Position numbers and translations under genes: made by a program. DNA of 38,302 nucleotides, taken from positions 1-38,302 of the forward strand of contig NZ_CAKLPX010000009.1 in NCBI RefSeq assembly GCF_923077115.1. The letters run 5' to 3'. Below, piece after piece: positions 26,369 to 38,300 of this stretch. Source of the stretch: Sinobacterium norvegicum. Lineage in GTDB: Bacteria > Pseudomonadota > Gammaproteobacteria > Pseudomonadales > Sinobacteriaceae. The notes under the pieces were generated by a model. It made no database searches and was not told where the DNA came from. It saw only the letters and a list, made by a program, of their open reading frames with translations. Each line of letters begins with the position of its first letter. The first letter of the stretch is position 1.

Positions 26369-28510
26369 CTAACGATTGACGACGTTAATTTCGCCATTCT
26401 TTAAAGCGGTGATGACGGCATCTTTTGGTCCATCTGCCACTATTTTTCCCGCATCCATTACGATGACTCTGTCGACCATCGACAGCATTGACATTTTATG
26501 AGTAATAAGTACTACCGTCTTATCTGCCAAGCGCTGCGTTAGCCGCGTCTTAATAAACTCCTCGCTTAAATTATCCATCGCACTGGTCGGTTCATCGAGA
26601 AGATACACACTGGCATCGCGCAGCAATGCACGTGCCAACGCCACCGCTTGGCGTTGACCACCTGAGAGTGTTACACCCTGCTCGCCGATTTCTAAATCCA
26701 AGCCCTTGGGGTCACCATTAACCATGCTGGCAAGACCAACATCGGATAACACATCGAGCACTTCTTTTTCATCGACGATGGTTTGACCGTACCCGACATT
26801 TTCTTTTAACGAACCATAGAACAGCGTCGGTGCCTGATCGACAAAACTGATATTTTTTCGTATATCGCTGATATTGGTTTGTCGTATTTCGATATTATCA
26901 ATTAATACCCGGCCATCGCTGGGTTCATATAGACCCATTAGCAAGCGGGCCAATGAGGTCTTTCCTGAACCAATGCGACCGATGATGCCAACTTTTTCAC
27001 CGGCCTGAATGTTAAAACTCACATTGTTTAATGCTAAAATTTCTTTCTCTGGGTAGCTAAAAGACACCTCGTTAAACTGCAGGTTACCGGCAATAGCCGG
27101 CAAATTTACCACGCTTTTATCAGCAACTACTCGTTCATCGGGCTTGGCCATAATACCATCGAGCGAGGTATAGGCCGTCTTAGTCTGCTGGTAATTAGCC
27201 AGTAAGTTTGCAATCTGAGATATTGGCCCAGCAATACGCCCGGAGAGCATTACACAGGCAACCAAGGCCCCCATGGTCAGTTCAAGCTCGGCAATCAAAT
27301 ACACGCCGTAGACGACAATAAACACCATTGTTAGCTGCTGCACCAGCTGACTAAAGTGGTTGGTCGAGGTCGATATCTCGCGGGACTTCTGACTCCAGTA
27401 TGCCGTATGCCCCACCGCCTGTTCCCAGTCATGCTGCAGGCTGCCCTCGGCACCCAGGCATTTAATGGTTTCAATGCCCTGCAAACTTTCGATCAGCAAT
27501 GCATTCTTCTGCGCACTGAGCTTATAGGTTTTCTCAATAGCCCGTTGTACAGCAAACTGGGCAATAAGGCCGTAGATAATCACTATTGGCATGCTCACCA
27601 GCGGCACTACCACCAGGCTGCCGCCGACATAGTAAATCACTGCTAGGAAAAGGATCACAAAGGGAAGGTCCGCCACTGCAATCATGGTGGTGGAGGTAAT
27701 AAAGCTTCTGACGCTATCAAACTCTTTTAAATTACTGGCAAAGGCGCCGACCGACTTTGGCCGAGCCATCATTTTCATCGCCAGCGTCTTGGCATAGATT
27801 TGCGACGACAATAATATATCGGATTTTTTCCCAGCCACCTCTAAAAATTGGTGCCGTAGTTTCTTTAGTACAAAGTCAAAAATAAAAATCAAACAGACAC
27901 CGACCACCAACGCCCAAAGTGTTTCAACGGCGGCATTAGGCACCACCCTGTCGTAGACGTTCATCACAAACAATGGGCTGGCAACGGCAAATATATTAAT
28001 CAGCAAGGACGCTAATAAGACATCACGATAAATCGGCGTGGAGCGTAAAATAGTGCCCCAAAACCAATGATCTGAATAATCATCAACCACTGAATCAATG
28101 CGTCCATCGAAGCGATGGGCAATACGTAGCTGAAAACACACCCCAGAATATCGCTGATCCAACTGATCGAGAGGGATGGACTGCTCCTGCAGCGACTCCT
28201 TCGGCAGGATGACAACAGCCTCTCCCTTATCAGTGTCTAGCTGAAGCAAGACACAGGCATCGCCTTCATTTAATAACAAAATGACCGGCAGTAGATTATT
28301 ACTAATCTCGGTCAGTGGCTTGGCCACCTGTTTCGCCTTAACCCCCACCTGTGCGGCAGCTCTGGTTAATAACGAGGGGGTTAATACCGTTTTAATCGGC
28401 AGGCCAGCCGTCAGCGCAGAGCGCGAGCATTCCTTGTTTTTAAAACGACAACTTAAGTAGAGGCACTCTAGTAAAACATCGTTAATTTCGCAGTTAACTT
28501 TACTATTCAT
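26369..28510 (-). CDS. Type I secretion ABC exporter with C39-like domain (LapB-like)
   Basis: A 713-residue fused permease and ATPase that exports the RTX adhesin in one step. Residues 1-135 form a C39-like domain without the catalytic cysteine and histidine of true C39 peptidases, as in RTX exporters where it docks the substrate. Six membrane helices span about 150-430. The ATPase has Walker A GRIGSGKT at 511-518, signature LSGGQRQ from 615, Walker B DE at 639-640 and H671. I use ATG 28510; a TTG at 28531 is possible. The gene follows the OmpA-family gene, with a hairpin between them that may reduce expression. Confidence 0.92.
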   Translation of the reverse strand: MNSKVNCEINDVLLECLYLSCRFKNKECSRSALTAGLPIKTVLTPSLLTRAAAQVGVKAKQVAKPLTEISNNLLPVILLLNEGDACVLLQLDTDKGEAVVILPKESLQEQSIPLDQLDQRYSGVCFQLRIAHRFDGRIDSVVDDYSDHWFWGTILRSTPIYRDVLLASLLINIFAVASPLFVMNVYDRVVPNAAVETLWALVVGVCLIFIFDFVLKKLRHQFLEVAGKKSDILLSSQIYAKTLAMKMMARPKSVGAFASNLKEFDSVRSFITSTTMIAVADLPFVILFLAVIYYVGGSLVVVPLVSMPIVIIYGLIAQFAVQRAIEKTYKLSAQKNALLIESLQGIETIKCLGAEGSLQHDWEQAVGHTAYWSQKSREISTSTNHFSQLVQQLTMVFIVVYGVYLIAELELTMGALVACVMLSGRIAGPISQIANLLANYQQTKTAYTSLDGIMAKPDERVVADKSVVNLPAIAGNLQFNEVSFSYPEKEILALNNVSFNIQAGEKVGIIGRIGSGKTSLARLLMGLYEPSDGRVLIDNIEIRQTNISDIRKNISFVDQAPTLFYGSLKENVGYGQTIVDEKEVLDVLSDVGLASMVNGDPKGLDLEIGEQGVTLSGGQRQAVALARALLRDASVYLLDEPTSAMDNLSEEFIKTRLTQRLADKTVVLITHKMSMLSMVDRVIVMDAGKIVADGPKDAVITALKNGEINVVNR

Positions 28511-28533
28511 ATTCCCAAGCTTTACCCGCAAGA

Positions 28534-28560
28534 AAACAGCCTAAGACAACCAGGCTGTTT
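28534..28560 (-). terminator. Hairpin between the OmpA gene and the exporter gene
   Basis: AAACAGCCT and AGGCTGTTT flank a 9-base loop; on the minus strand it is followed by TTCTT. It is a plausible weak terminator or attenuator that would set adhesin and OmpA transcript levels above the exporter. Confidence 0.55.
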
Positions 28561-28584
28561 GTATATTCGGTCATACCGCGACGC

Positions 28585-29268
28585 TTAATATCGTGTGGTA
28601 TATTTCTTTTGTTCTTCATTCATTTCTGCCACTGCCGTCACTCGACGGTTTTGTCGACGCCCCTCATCCTCGGCGTTATCGGCAATGGGAGAACCCTCAC
28701 CAAAGCCCTTGCCGACAATAATACTCGACGGAATACCGTACGATATCATCAGTCGGGTAACCGAGTCGGCACGCTGCTGTGACAGCTCTAAGTTATATTC
28801 ATCGCTACCCATGTTATCAGTATGCCCTTCAACAACAATCTTTGGCGGCAAATTATCCTTCAACATCTCAACCAGTTGGTTAATTTCAGGTTTGTATTGA
28901 TCGGGAATCTCGTATGAACGTGAGGGGAAATTCACACGAATTGGATAACTCTTGGTAATCTTCTCCATGTAATAGCAACCTTCTTTATCCTCAAGGCTGC
29001 CTTCAGGGCAAAAGCTACAACCATTTTCGTTCACATCGACATTGAATGGCGTACCCAAGCACTGGTCCTTATCCAGCGTCACACCATCCTGGTCACTGTC
29101 CAAAATAGTTGGTGTTTCTTTTTCCAAACCCGCCGGTGCGTATGTCAAATACTGCTCAACCTGCTGTTTTTCTGGCTGGTTGTCTGCGGCTTCCTGCTGT
29201 CCGAATACAGAGCCAGCAACCACTAATGAAAGAGCGCCAACCACTTGGATCATATTCTTTTTATACAT
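28585..29268 (-). CDS. OmpA-family outer-membrane/peptidoglycan-associated protein
   Basis: A 227-residue exported protein. A signal peptide of about 23 residues ends near SVFGQ. Residues 58-75 (DSDQDGVTLDKDQC) form a thrombospondin type 3-like calcium-binding loop, with further cysteines at about 68, 84, 87 and 97 that could form disulphides. The OmpA C-terminal domain spans about 108-215, with IVVEGHTDNMGSDEYN, LSQQRADSV and the NRRV end that contacts peptidoglycan. There is no beta-barrel, so it is likely a periplasmic or outer-membrane-associated protein. It lies between the adhesin and exporter genes on the same strand, which suggests a role in adhesin anchoring or wall attachment (inference). 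Confidence 0.88.
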   Translation of the reverse strand: MYKKNMIQVVGALSLVVAGSVFGQQEAADNQPEKQQVEQYLTYAPAGLEKETPTILDSDQDGVTLDKDQCLGTPFNVDVNENGCSFCPEGSLEDKEGCYYMEKITKSYPIRVNFPSRSYEIPDQYKPEINQLVEMLKDNLPPKIVVEGHTDNMGSDEYNLELSQQRADSVTRLMISYGIPSSIIVGKGFGEGSPIADNAEDEGRRQNRRVTAVAEMNEEQKKYTTRY

Positions 29269-29350
29269 GTTTTGTCCCTAATTTTAAAACCAGTAGCGCG
29301 GCTACAATTTTTGCAACCGCGCATCATTTATTGCTAAAGCCTTAGCCGTA
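29269..29350 (-). other. Spacer between adhesin and OmpA genes
   Basis: These 82 bases hold a perfect 6-bp stem, GCGCGG with CCGCGC (29296-29301 and 29317-29322), around a 15-base loop. A short T/A tract follows on the minus strand. It may be a weak 3' hairpin of the adhesin mRNA. No promoter could be assigned. Confidence 0.4.
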
Positions 29351-32300
29351 TTATTCATCAACGATCAAGCTGCCACTTGCCAACATTTCCTGTAATGCCT
29401 GCTCGCTGGTCAGTGTCGTCTGACTCCAATTTAATAAATCAATATTATCAAAACGTATCACGTGATCCGCCGCCCCACCATCGCCGGCAATATCGACAGA
29501 GATAAGGCTGTCGCTACCATCTTTGGTAATGGCTAAATAGCCATCGATACTGTTGTTTTCCTCATCCTGTAACAGGTCGGCCAGATTCAAAATATCGTTG
29601 GCCCCTATACTGGTGGTCACGAAATTATTGATGGTATCTGTACCGTCTGCATCACCCTGCTGGAAGACAAACATATCGCTACCAGCGCCGCCATCCATGG
29701 TGTCATGGCCGCTGCCGCCGAACAAAATATCCTCATCCATGCCACCAAATAAGGTGTCGTCACCAGCACCACCCACCAAGGCGTCGAGTCCACCGCCACC
29801 AACAAGGGTGTTATCCCCCGCATTACCGACCAGGATATCATCCTGCTCAGACCCGGTAATATTCTGTCCCGAGGCTTGTTCAACCACCACCTTGGCCTGA
29901 TCAATATTGCTCGAATTTTTATCCAACGAGTAAGTGAAGCTGGTTTTATCGGTGGAGACAATACCGTCGACCAACGACGCATCACCATCGACACGGGTGC
30001 TAACACCATCGTCTTCACTCAGCGGGCCAATATCGTTCCATAACAAGGCTTCCATCGGGATTTCGACAGTGCCTCCATCAAGCTTGGTGACAAAGTCGCG
30101 GTTGGCATCCAGCTTGGCCTGGTAATCGATATTGAATATCACCTGTGTCACCAACGTATCGCCATCACCATCGATGGCAGTGACATCAAAAACCTCCTTA
30201 TCCAGCAGGTTGTCATCCAGCTTCAACACATAGTTATACTCGCCAGTTTCGAAGTTGAAGTTTAACTCGCCGCCCAAGTCGGTAATCACATCCATACTGC
30301 TGGCGCCGGTCAAGATAACAACGGCCGACGCTGCACCCTGCAGCTGTCGGCTGATTTCTTTATTGTCGAAGTCAAAGCTGTAGGTATCGCCATCGATGAC
30401 GATTTCTTCGATAAAGCCACCGTCGGCCCCTAACAATATACCGCTGCCGTTAGCGGTACCCAGCAAGCCTAGAGTTCCCGCCAGAATATCATCCGACAGG
30501 GTTTCCAATAGTTTGGTGGATAGATCGCGAACATCGGTTAACACAAACGCTTTATCGGCTTGCGGATAGGCGATCGGCTGCAAATCCTTTAAGTCGACAC
30601 TGCCAGTGCCAATACCGACACCGTAGGCATTAATCGGCTCGCCGCCATTACTCAAATAATCCTTCCAGTTAGCCTCAGTCGTTGCATCAACTCTGGCACT
30701 GTTATAAGGATAAGGCACACCATCAGAGAGGAAATAGACCGATGAGGTGTCGGCATTCGCTGGGCCGTTACCCACAGCCATCACTTCTTCCAACGCCATC
30801 TTATAATTGGTGGTGCCACCCTCATCCATGGTGTCGAGGAAGGCGTAGGCCGCCTCAACATCATCGACAATCCAACCCGAGCTGACGATATCGTTATCAA
30901 AATCGATAATATGGATATTGACGTTACCGGCAGCATCGGCGGCGGCAATCAAATCCTTCAGTGCTGCCACGGCAAATTCCAGATAACTCTTACCATCGAC
31001 ATCGGCCCGCATACTGCCCGACGAATCCAATACCAGGGTTAAGTTGGTAATATTGGGCTCGGCCTGAGTCTTCATGCTGTCGATAACCGGGTTACCGTTA
31101 GGCGTATCGTCATGGATGGTGACCGTTAACGTGCTGGTACTGTCTGGGTTGGCGGCAGGGTCTGCCGAATCGTCGACCCGATAAGTGAATACCTCGGTAA
31201 GGCTGTCGTCATTTGCTCCAGTATGGTCGGTCGTATTACCCGTCAGTGTATAGACATAATCACCGGCCTTGTATCCGCCACCATCTTGGAAGTAGACGGT
31301 CAATTCGCCATAGGCGGTGGTATAGCTTGCGCTTGCACCTGAGACCGCAACCGGCGTACCCGCTCCGACGATGAAATGACTGATAGATTCAGCCGAATCG
31401 TTATCCAGTAGATTACCTGACGCTATCTCCTTATCGGTGCTGGCTTCGCTGCCGTTGGTATCCAGCCCCGACTCATAGACGCTGTTAGTATCGGCCGCGA
31501 CAGCAACAGTCGTCGGGAAGGTGTCCTGAATGGTTAATTCAGCCGTCGTTGTAGAGCCATCGGCATCGATGAGGGTGTATTCGAATACCTGGTCTTGCCA
31601 TAAAGCGGGCGGAACAACTTCATAGCTGATGGATGTAATATAGAAGTCGTATGCCGTCGAAGTAAATTCAATATACCGAATATCCTGGCTGGCCGATACA
31701 GTAAAAGAGCTACTCCCTTCATTGCCAGTGCTAATAACATTGCCATTGATATCGTAAGCTCGCCAACCTGCTTTAGTAAATGGCGCTATAAAGCCAGATA
31801 GCTGAATATCTACAGACTGCCTTGCCTCACCATGTAGGTCTATAACAATCGCTTCAGAACTATCGATCTCCGTTCTTGAGCCACCCGCAACACCCAGGCC
31901 AGAACCCGATAACTCAGCCCCCTGTCCATCATTATGTGTATCCGCAGCAGATCCCAGCTCACTGGCATTGGCCAGTATTGATTTGTCAATATTAGCGCCA
32001 CTACGATAGGTTGTGTCATTTCTGAAACCATAAATATCAACTGTTGAGGTCCAGTCCTGCACTGTATTCCCTGCGGCCAAAATAACGGTTCCCGCTACGG
32101 ATTTGGTATAAACGTAACTGCCGTCGTCGCGGATCACCAAGTCGCCGTAATCACTGCTGATCGTTACTTCTTTATAACTCTGCCCTACATCGGCAAAATA
32201 ATACGTCGTGCCCTCGTAAACAACACCAATATTATTAGCATCATCGCTGTGTAAGCCTGTCAATGTATCGCCGGTCTCGGTATCAGCACCGCCACCTGCA

Positions 32301-35300
32301 TACAGCCCGGCATCGACAATCTGCCCCTCACCGGTAATCACATTACCGCTGGCCACATTACTGCGCAGACCATTGAGGTCGTCCATCGCCACAGGGGCAG
32401 TATCGTCGATCGTAATGTCGACCGCCGTCCAATCGGAGGCTAAAATTCCATCACTCACTTGATAATCGAAGCTATCTTGATCTAGCGTCGCATCGGAGTG
32501 ATCCAACGACTTGGGCGCGGTGTAATCATAGTTACCGTCGCTGTAAACCGTCACCGTACCACCGACTTCAGTGGTAAAAGTCAGCGATGCCTGACCGGCG
32601 AAGTCAACGACCACCACGTCTCCGCCTCCGTCGGTATAGCGTATCGATGTCAGCGCCAAATCTGCCGCAGCCGTATCCATATCGACATCGTTGAGCAGCA
32701 GATTGGTGCCGCTCTGGCTGGCGTTCTCGGTCAGTGTCAACGCATCGGCATAGGCAGAGGGCGCGTCGACGACCTCGACCACGCTGATGGCGCTATTACT
32801 CCAAGCGTTATCGTCGCCAACCTTAACCTCGATAATACGGTCTTCGGTATCCTGATGTGCCTCGCTATTAGAGAAACGGATCGCCGCGATAGCCAGCTGG
32901 TAATCTTCAACACTGGCCGTACCGACTAGGTTAATTACCCGATTGCCACTCACATCGGTAGTAACGGTGTAAGCGATGTTGCCATAGGGCAAAACACCAC
33001 CGATGACGGCCACGCCATTACCATCGACAAAGGTAAAGTCATCGCCCGTCTTGGTATTGGTCAGGGTGACCTCGGCCTTGGTCAGCGTTATAACGCCACC
33101 GCTCTGGTCGATAATAGTATCTGTATCCGCTATCGCCACCGCGCCATTGCCATCGAAGTAGCTCTTTAAGTGGCCGGTCGAGGTCAGCGGGTTGGAGCTG
33201 TCATCGGCATCGAGATCCAAACGGGTTAAGGCACCGATATTGATCGACAGCGTCGCTGTGGAGGTGTCGGCATCGGCCAATGGAATATCGCCACCGAGCC
33301 AGCCACCGTTACCATCAGACGTTTGGTTCACTCTGTCGCCGTCGGTCATGGTATAGCTGAACAAGTCTTCGGCACTGAGGGGAATGCCGGCGGCGTTGTT
33401 GAGCGTATAGCTATAGTCGCCGTTAGCCTTGACGGTGATCTCGCCATAGTCGGTGGTGATGCTGACCGACTCAGCGCCATCATCGGCAGGGTCGAGATTA
33501 AAGAATTGCTCGGTCTTGACGCCGGCTCCGTTGGTATAGCTAACCGATAACAACGAACCGATGCCATCCTCACCGAGATTATCCGCAATATCACCCGTTA
33601 GCTGCTGCGCCGCATCCGGTGTTAAGACATTACCGGTGGCAACCGCGACACCATCCACCTTGGCGATAAAGCGCATATCGGATTGCGCCTCAGGTTCGGT
33701 ATCCTGTACCGAGATAGTCATCAGCTGCGAGGCGCTGTCGCTGTTGCCATCGTTGGCAATCACCGCGACCTCGTATGCCGTGCCATTGCTATCCTCGTAA
33801 CGCGGCGGCTTGATAAAGCTTAATACACCGGTGGTGGCATCGATGGTAAACAGCGCCGCATTGGGGCTGCTACTATCGATACGATAGCTGAGCGCCGATA
33901 TCAAACTATCGGTATCTGTTGCCTTGATCGTCGCCACATAGGTGGTGTTTTCGTAGATCGCCTTTGATAAAGGGTCGATTACCGGCGCACTGTTATTACT
34001 CGGGTCATCGAGTAAGGTGACGGTAAAGGGTGATTGATGAACGCCTGCCTCATCGGAGCTGACCATCAGTGTCGCATTAATAGAGAACACGTACTGGCTT
34101 GGCACTTTCAACGACAACGTCTTATAGGCATCGATGGCATCGCCGGAGTTGGGTGTCCAGGTATTACCATTAAGCGTACCGACGCTGGCAATCACACCCG
34201 GTGGCAGACCATCAAAGATGATACTAACCGGCAGTATTTGCTCGGAACTATCTGTGTCACTAACCCAGCCATCTAGAGCCAACTGCACATCGGTATAAGC
34301 ATCACCAGCGGTGTGCGTCGCGGTGGCGTTAACAGCGCTGGATTCAACATCACCAGTCGCCGTTACCGTGATACCGGTACCCACTTGATAAGCCGTGTTT
34401 TCATCACCCGGATAATCGGGCACAGCGCTCTCACTGACACTGCCATGATTACTGGTTGCTGTTACCGTATACGTCAGCGCCGCAGCGTTGTTATCGGTGC
34501 TATTAGCAACGCCATCGGTGGAATAATCGGCCGGCAGCTTAATACCATAAGCCGCAGCGGGGTCGTCGATGGTAAACGTCATACCATCACCTGCCAGTGT
34601 ACCGCCAAAGACTTCGGCGCCTGCAACCAACGGACTATCGAAAACAATAACAAGACTTTCGAGGGCCTCCGGCGTACTCGCACTGCCTTCACTGACAGTC
34701 ACCGTGATCGCATCGTGCATATTGACTATCAATAGGCCAGCTCCATCCACAGAATCAGCCTGGTCTTCTTGCAGTGATATGGCATCAATGGTGATGGCGA
34801 TATCTGGCGATACGATGTAACTAGTCGCGGTGTTGCTCTGAATATCGTTGATATCGGTGACCGCAACCTGGATTTCTCTAGTCGATGGATCATAGATAGT
34901 CTCGGTATTACTGAAAACAATACTCGCAATGGCCGCTTCAAAATCGGCAACACTCATGCCGTTGATTGCATCATCTGCGGTTATGGTGATCTGTGTTCCG
35001 GTATTTGCTACCGTCATACCAGCTAGCGGGCTAGAAACCAGCTCATCCCCTGCCATGTTATTCACCAAAGTGATGGTGGCAGACTTGAGGTTAGTGTTAT
35101 TGCCATGCTGAATATCAATATCTAAATCCGCATCGATAGTCGCTATAGTGACACCGCCAGCAGCGTAAGTCGTTTGGTAATCCAAACCAGCGCGAGTTGA
35201 ATCATCGCCATCTAGATCGAGGACAAGCGAAACGTCGTTGTCTGAGATCGTCGCCGTTGCCGAGTTTGCACTAGCACTGATCTGGGCACCAACGGCGCTG

Positions 35301-38300
35301 CTCAAGCTCATCGACAGTGACTCGCTGACTTCAGAAATGACGTCATCGAGAACGGTGAATATAAATTCTGGGGTGTAGTTGCTGTTGGCTGGTAGCGTGA
35401 TTTCCAGACCCGCGACTAACGCGGCAACAGTTGTAGTCGCCGAGGTACCATTGGCATTAAGATAATTAACGATGCTACTAAGGTCTATCGTTTCAACTGT
35501 GTTGAGATCGAGCGTCACGGTTATGGAAATATCACTTTCGCTGACATTGTCCTGCGCCACCACGAACGATACTGTATTGTTGCCGCTGCCTTCAAGCGCA
35601 TCGTTGTTGATAGAGGAAATCGATACCGTCGGCAAGTCGCCGAGCTGGTCATTATTGCCATCACCCGGCGTGCTGTCTTCATCGACGAAGCTACCGTTGG
35701 CCGTAGCCGTACCGATATTGATTGCTTCGCCCGTCGAGGCCGCCACGATTGTCGCCGTCAGCGATTCACTCTGTTCAAACACATCATCATTCGTGGGCTC
35801 AACACGCACCTGCAAGGTCGCATCGGCATCCGCCGCGGACAGGGTTAAATCACCGCCGTTGGTGAACGCAATCCAGTCGACTCCATTGACGCTGTAAGAC
35901 AAACTCGCAATGTCGCTGGCTTCGATGTCGCCACCAATCGTCAGCTTGAACGTGCTGTCGACCTCGGTATCACCGGTGCGTACTACATCGAAGACCACGT
36001 AATCACTGCCACCTTCGGTGGCCGTGGCAACCGATGTGCTGATGTTCAGCTCAGGCTGATCGCCCAGCTGGTCACCTGGGGTCGAGCCATCTTCATCGAC
36101 GAAGCTACCGTTGGCCGTAGCCGTACCGATATTCACCGCTTCGCCTGTCGAGGCCGCCGCGATTGTCGCCGTCAGCGATTCACTCTGTTCAAACACATCG
36201 TCATTCGTGGGTTCAACACGCACCTGCAAGGTCGCAGCAGCATCCGCCGCGGACAGGGTTAAATCACCGCCGTTGGTGAACGCAATCCAGTCGACTCCAT
36301 TGACGCTGTAAGACAAACTCGCAATGTCGCTCGCTTCGATGTCGCCGCCAATCGTCAGCTTGAACGTGCTGTCGACCTCGGTATCACCGGTGCGTACTAC
36401 ATCGAAGACCACGTAATCACTGCCACCTTCGGTGGCCGTGGCAACCGATGTGCTGATGTTCAGCTCAGGCTGATCGCCCAGCTGGTCACCTGGGGTCGAG
36501 CCATCTTCATCGACGAAGCTACCGTTGGCCGTAGCCGTACCGATATTCACCGCTTCGCCTGTCGAGGCCGCCGCGATTGTCGCCGTCAGCGATTCACTCT
36601 GTTCAAATACATCGTCATTCGTGGGTTCAACACGCACCTGCAAGGTCGCATCAACATCCGCCGCGGACAGGGTTAAATCACCGCCGTTGGTGAACGCAAT
36701 CCAGTCGACTCCATTGACGCTGTAAGACAAACTCGCAATGTCGCTCGCTTCGACGTCGCCGCCAATCGTCAGCTTGAACGTGCTGTCGACCTCGGTATCA
36801 CCGGTGCGTACTACATCGAAGACCACGTAATCACTGCCACCTTCGGTGGCCGTGGCAACCGATGTCGCTATGTTCAGTGCCGGCAAGTCGCCCAGCTGGT
36901 CATTGTTGCCATCACCCGGCGTGCTGTCTTCATCGACGAAGCTACCGTTGGCGATCGCTGTACCGATATTCACTGCTTCGCCCGTCGAGGCCGCCGCGAT
37001 TGTCGCCGTCAGCGATTCACTCTGTTCAAACACATCGTCATTCGTGGGTTCAACACGCACCTGCAAGGTCGCATCAGCATCCGCCGCGGACAGAGTTAAA
37101 TCACCGCCGTTGGTGAACGCAATCCAGTCGACTCCATTGACGCTGTAAGACAAACTCGCAATGTCGCTCGCTTCGATGTCGCCGCCAATCGTCAGCTTGA
37201 ACGTGCTGTCGACCTCGGTATCACCGGTGCGTACTACATCGAAGACCACGTAATCACTGCCACCTTCGGTGGCCGTGGCAACCGATGTCGCTATGTTCAG
37301 TGCCGGCAAGTCGCCCAGCTGGTCATTGTTGCCATCACCTGGCGTGCTGTCTTCGTCGTAAATTGTGGCTGTTGCCGAATCCGCTGATCCGCTGATCTGC
37401 GCATCGGTCTCGCCGCTGGCCAGGGCAATCGCCATCGACAGCGATTCACTGACTTCGTAAATCGCATCGTCTAATACGGTCAGCACAAACTCAGGCGTAT
37501 AGCTGCTGCCGGCTGGAATAGTGATCTCCAAGCCTGCGACTAACGCCGCCACCGTGGTGGTCGCCGCATCACCATTGGCATCGATATAATCGACCGTTGC
37601 ATTCAGGTCTGCGGTCTCAACATCACCGAGAGTCAGTGTGGCGTTGACGGTGGTATCGGATTCACTGACATTGTCTTGCGCGATGACGAAGGAAACGGTG
37701 TTGTTGGCGCCACCTTCAATCGCGGTATTGTTGACGGAACTGATCGAGACCGTGGGGAAATCGTTATCGGCAGGCGTGCCGCCAATATCGCGACCATCAT
37801 CGACAATCGTACCGGTGCCACTGGCCAAAATGCCGCTGCCATCGCTGACATCGATACTGAAAGTCTCTTCGCCCTCGAAGATCGGTAAGGCGCTATCGTC
37901 AGTCGTTTGAACAGTGAAGGTTTTACTGGTTTCGCCAGGGGCGAAGGTAATGTCTTGCGTCTTGCCGGTAAAGTCATCGGCTTCAGCGCTGTCACCACCG
38001 CCAATACTGGTCGCCACGGTCACGGTCTGATCGGCTAACGCATCGCCTGTGCGGCTGACGGTAAAGGTGGCTACGCCACCTTCACTGACCACAACACTGT
38101 CAATACTGTACGTCGGTTGATCATTATCCGCAGGCGTGCCGCCAATATCACGGCCATCATCGACAATCGTACCCGCGCCGGTATCCAAGACACCGCTGCT
38201 GTCGGAGACCGAGACGGTAAAGGTTTCGGCGCCTTCTAAAATTGGGCTGCCACTGTCATCCGTGGTCTGCACGGTGAACGTCTTACTGGTTTCGCCAGGG

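Noticed and set aside
34313-34735. Plus-strand frames of 100 or more codons across the adhesin gene
   Set aside because: They are antisense shadows created by the codon bias of the minus-strand repeats, and similar shadows recur in each repeat.
35681-37350. CRISPR-like array
   Set aside because: The repeats are 414-423 bp and encode one continuous protein, with no spacers.
38250-38272. GTG at 38272 as the adhesin start codon
   Set aside because: The frame continues to the window edge with the same repeat pattern, so this is an internal valine.
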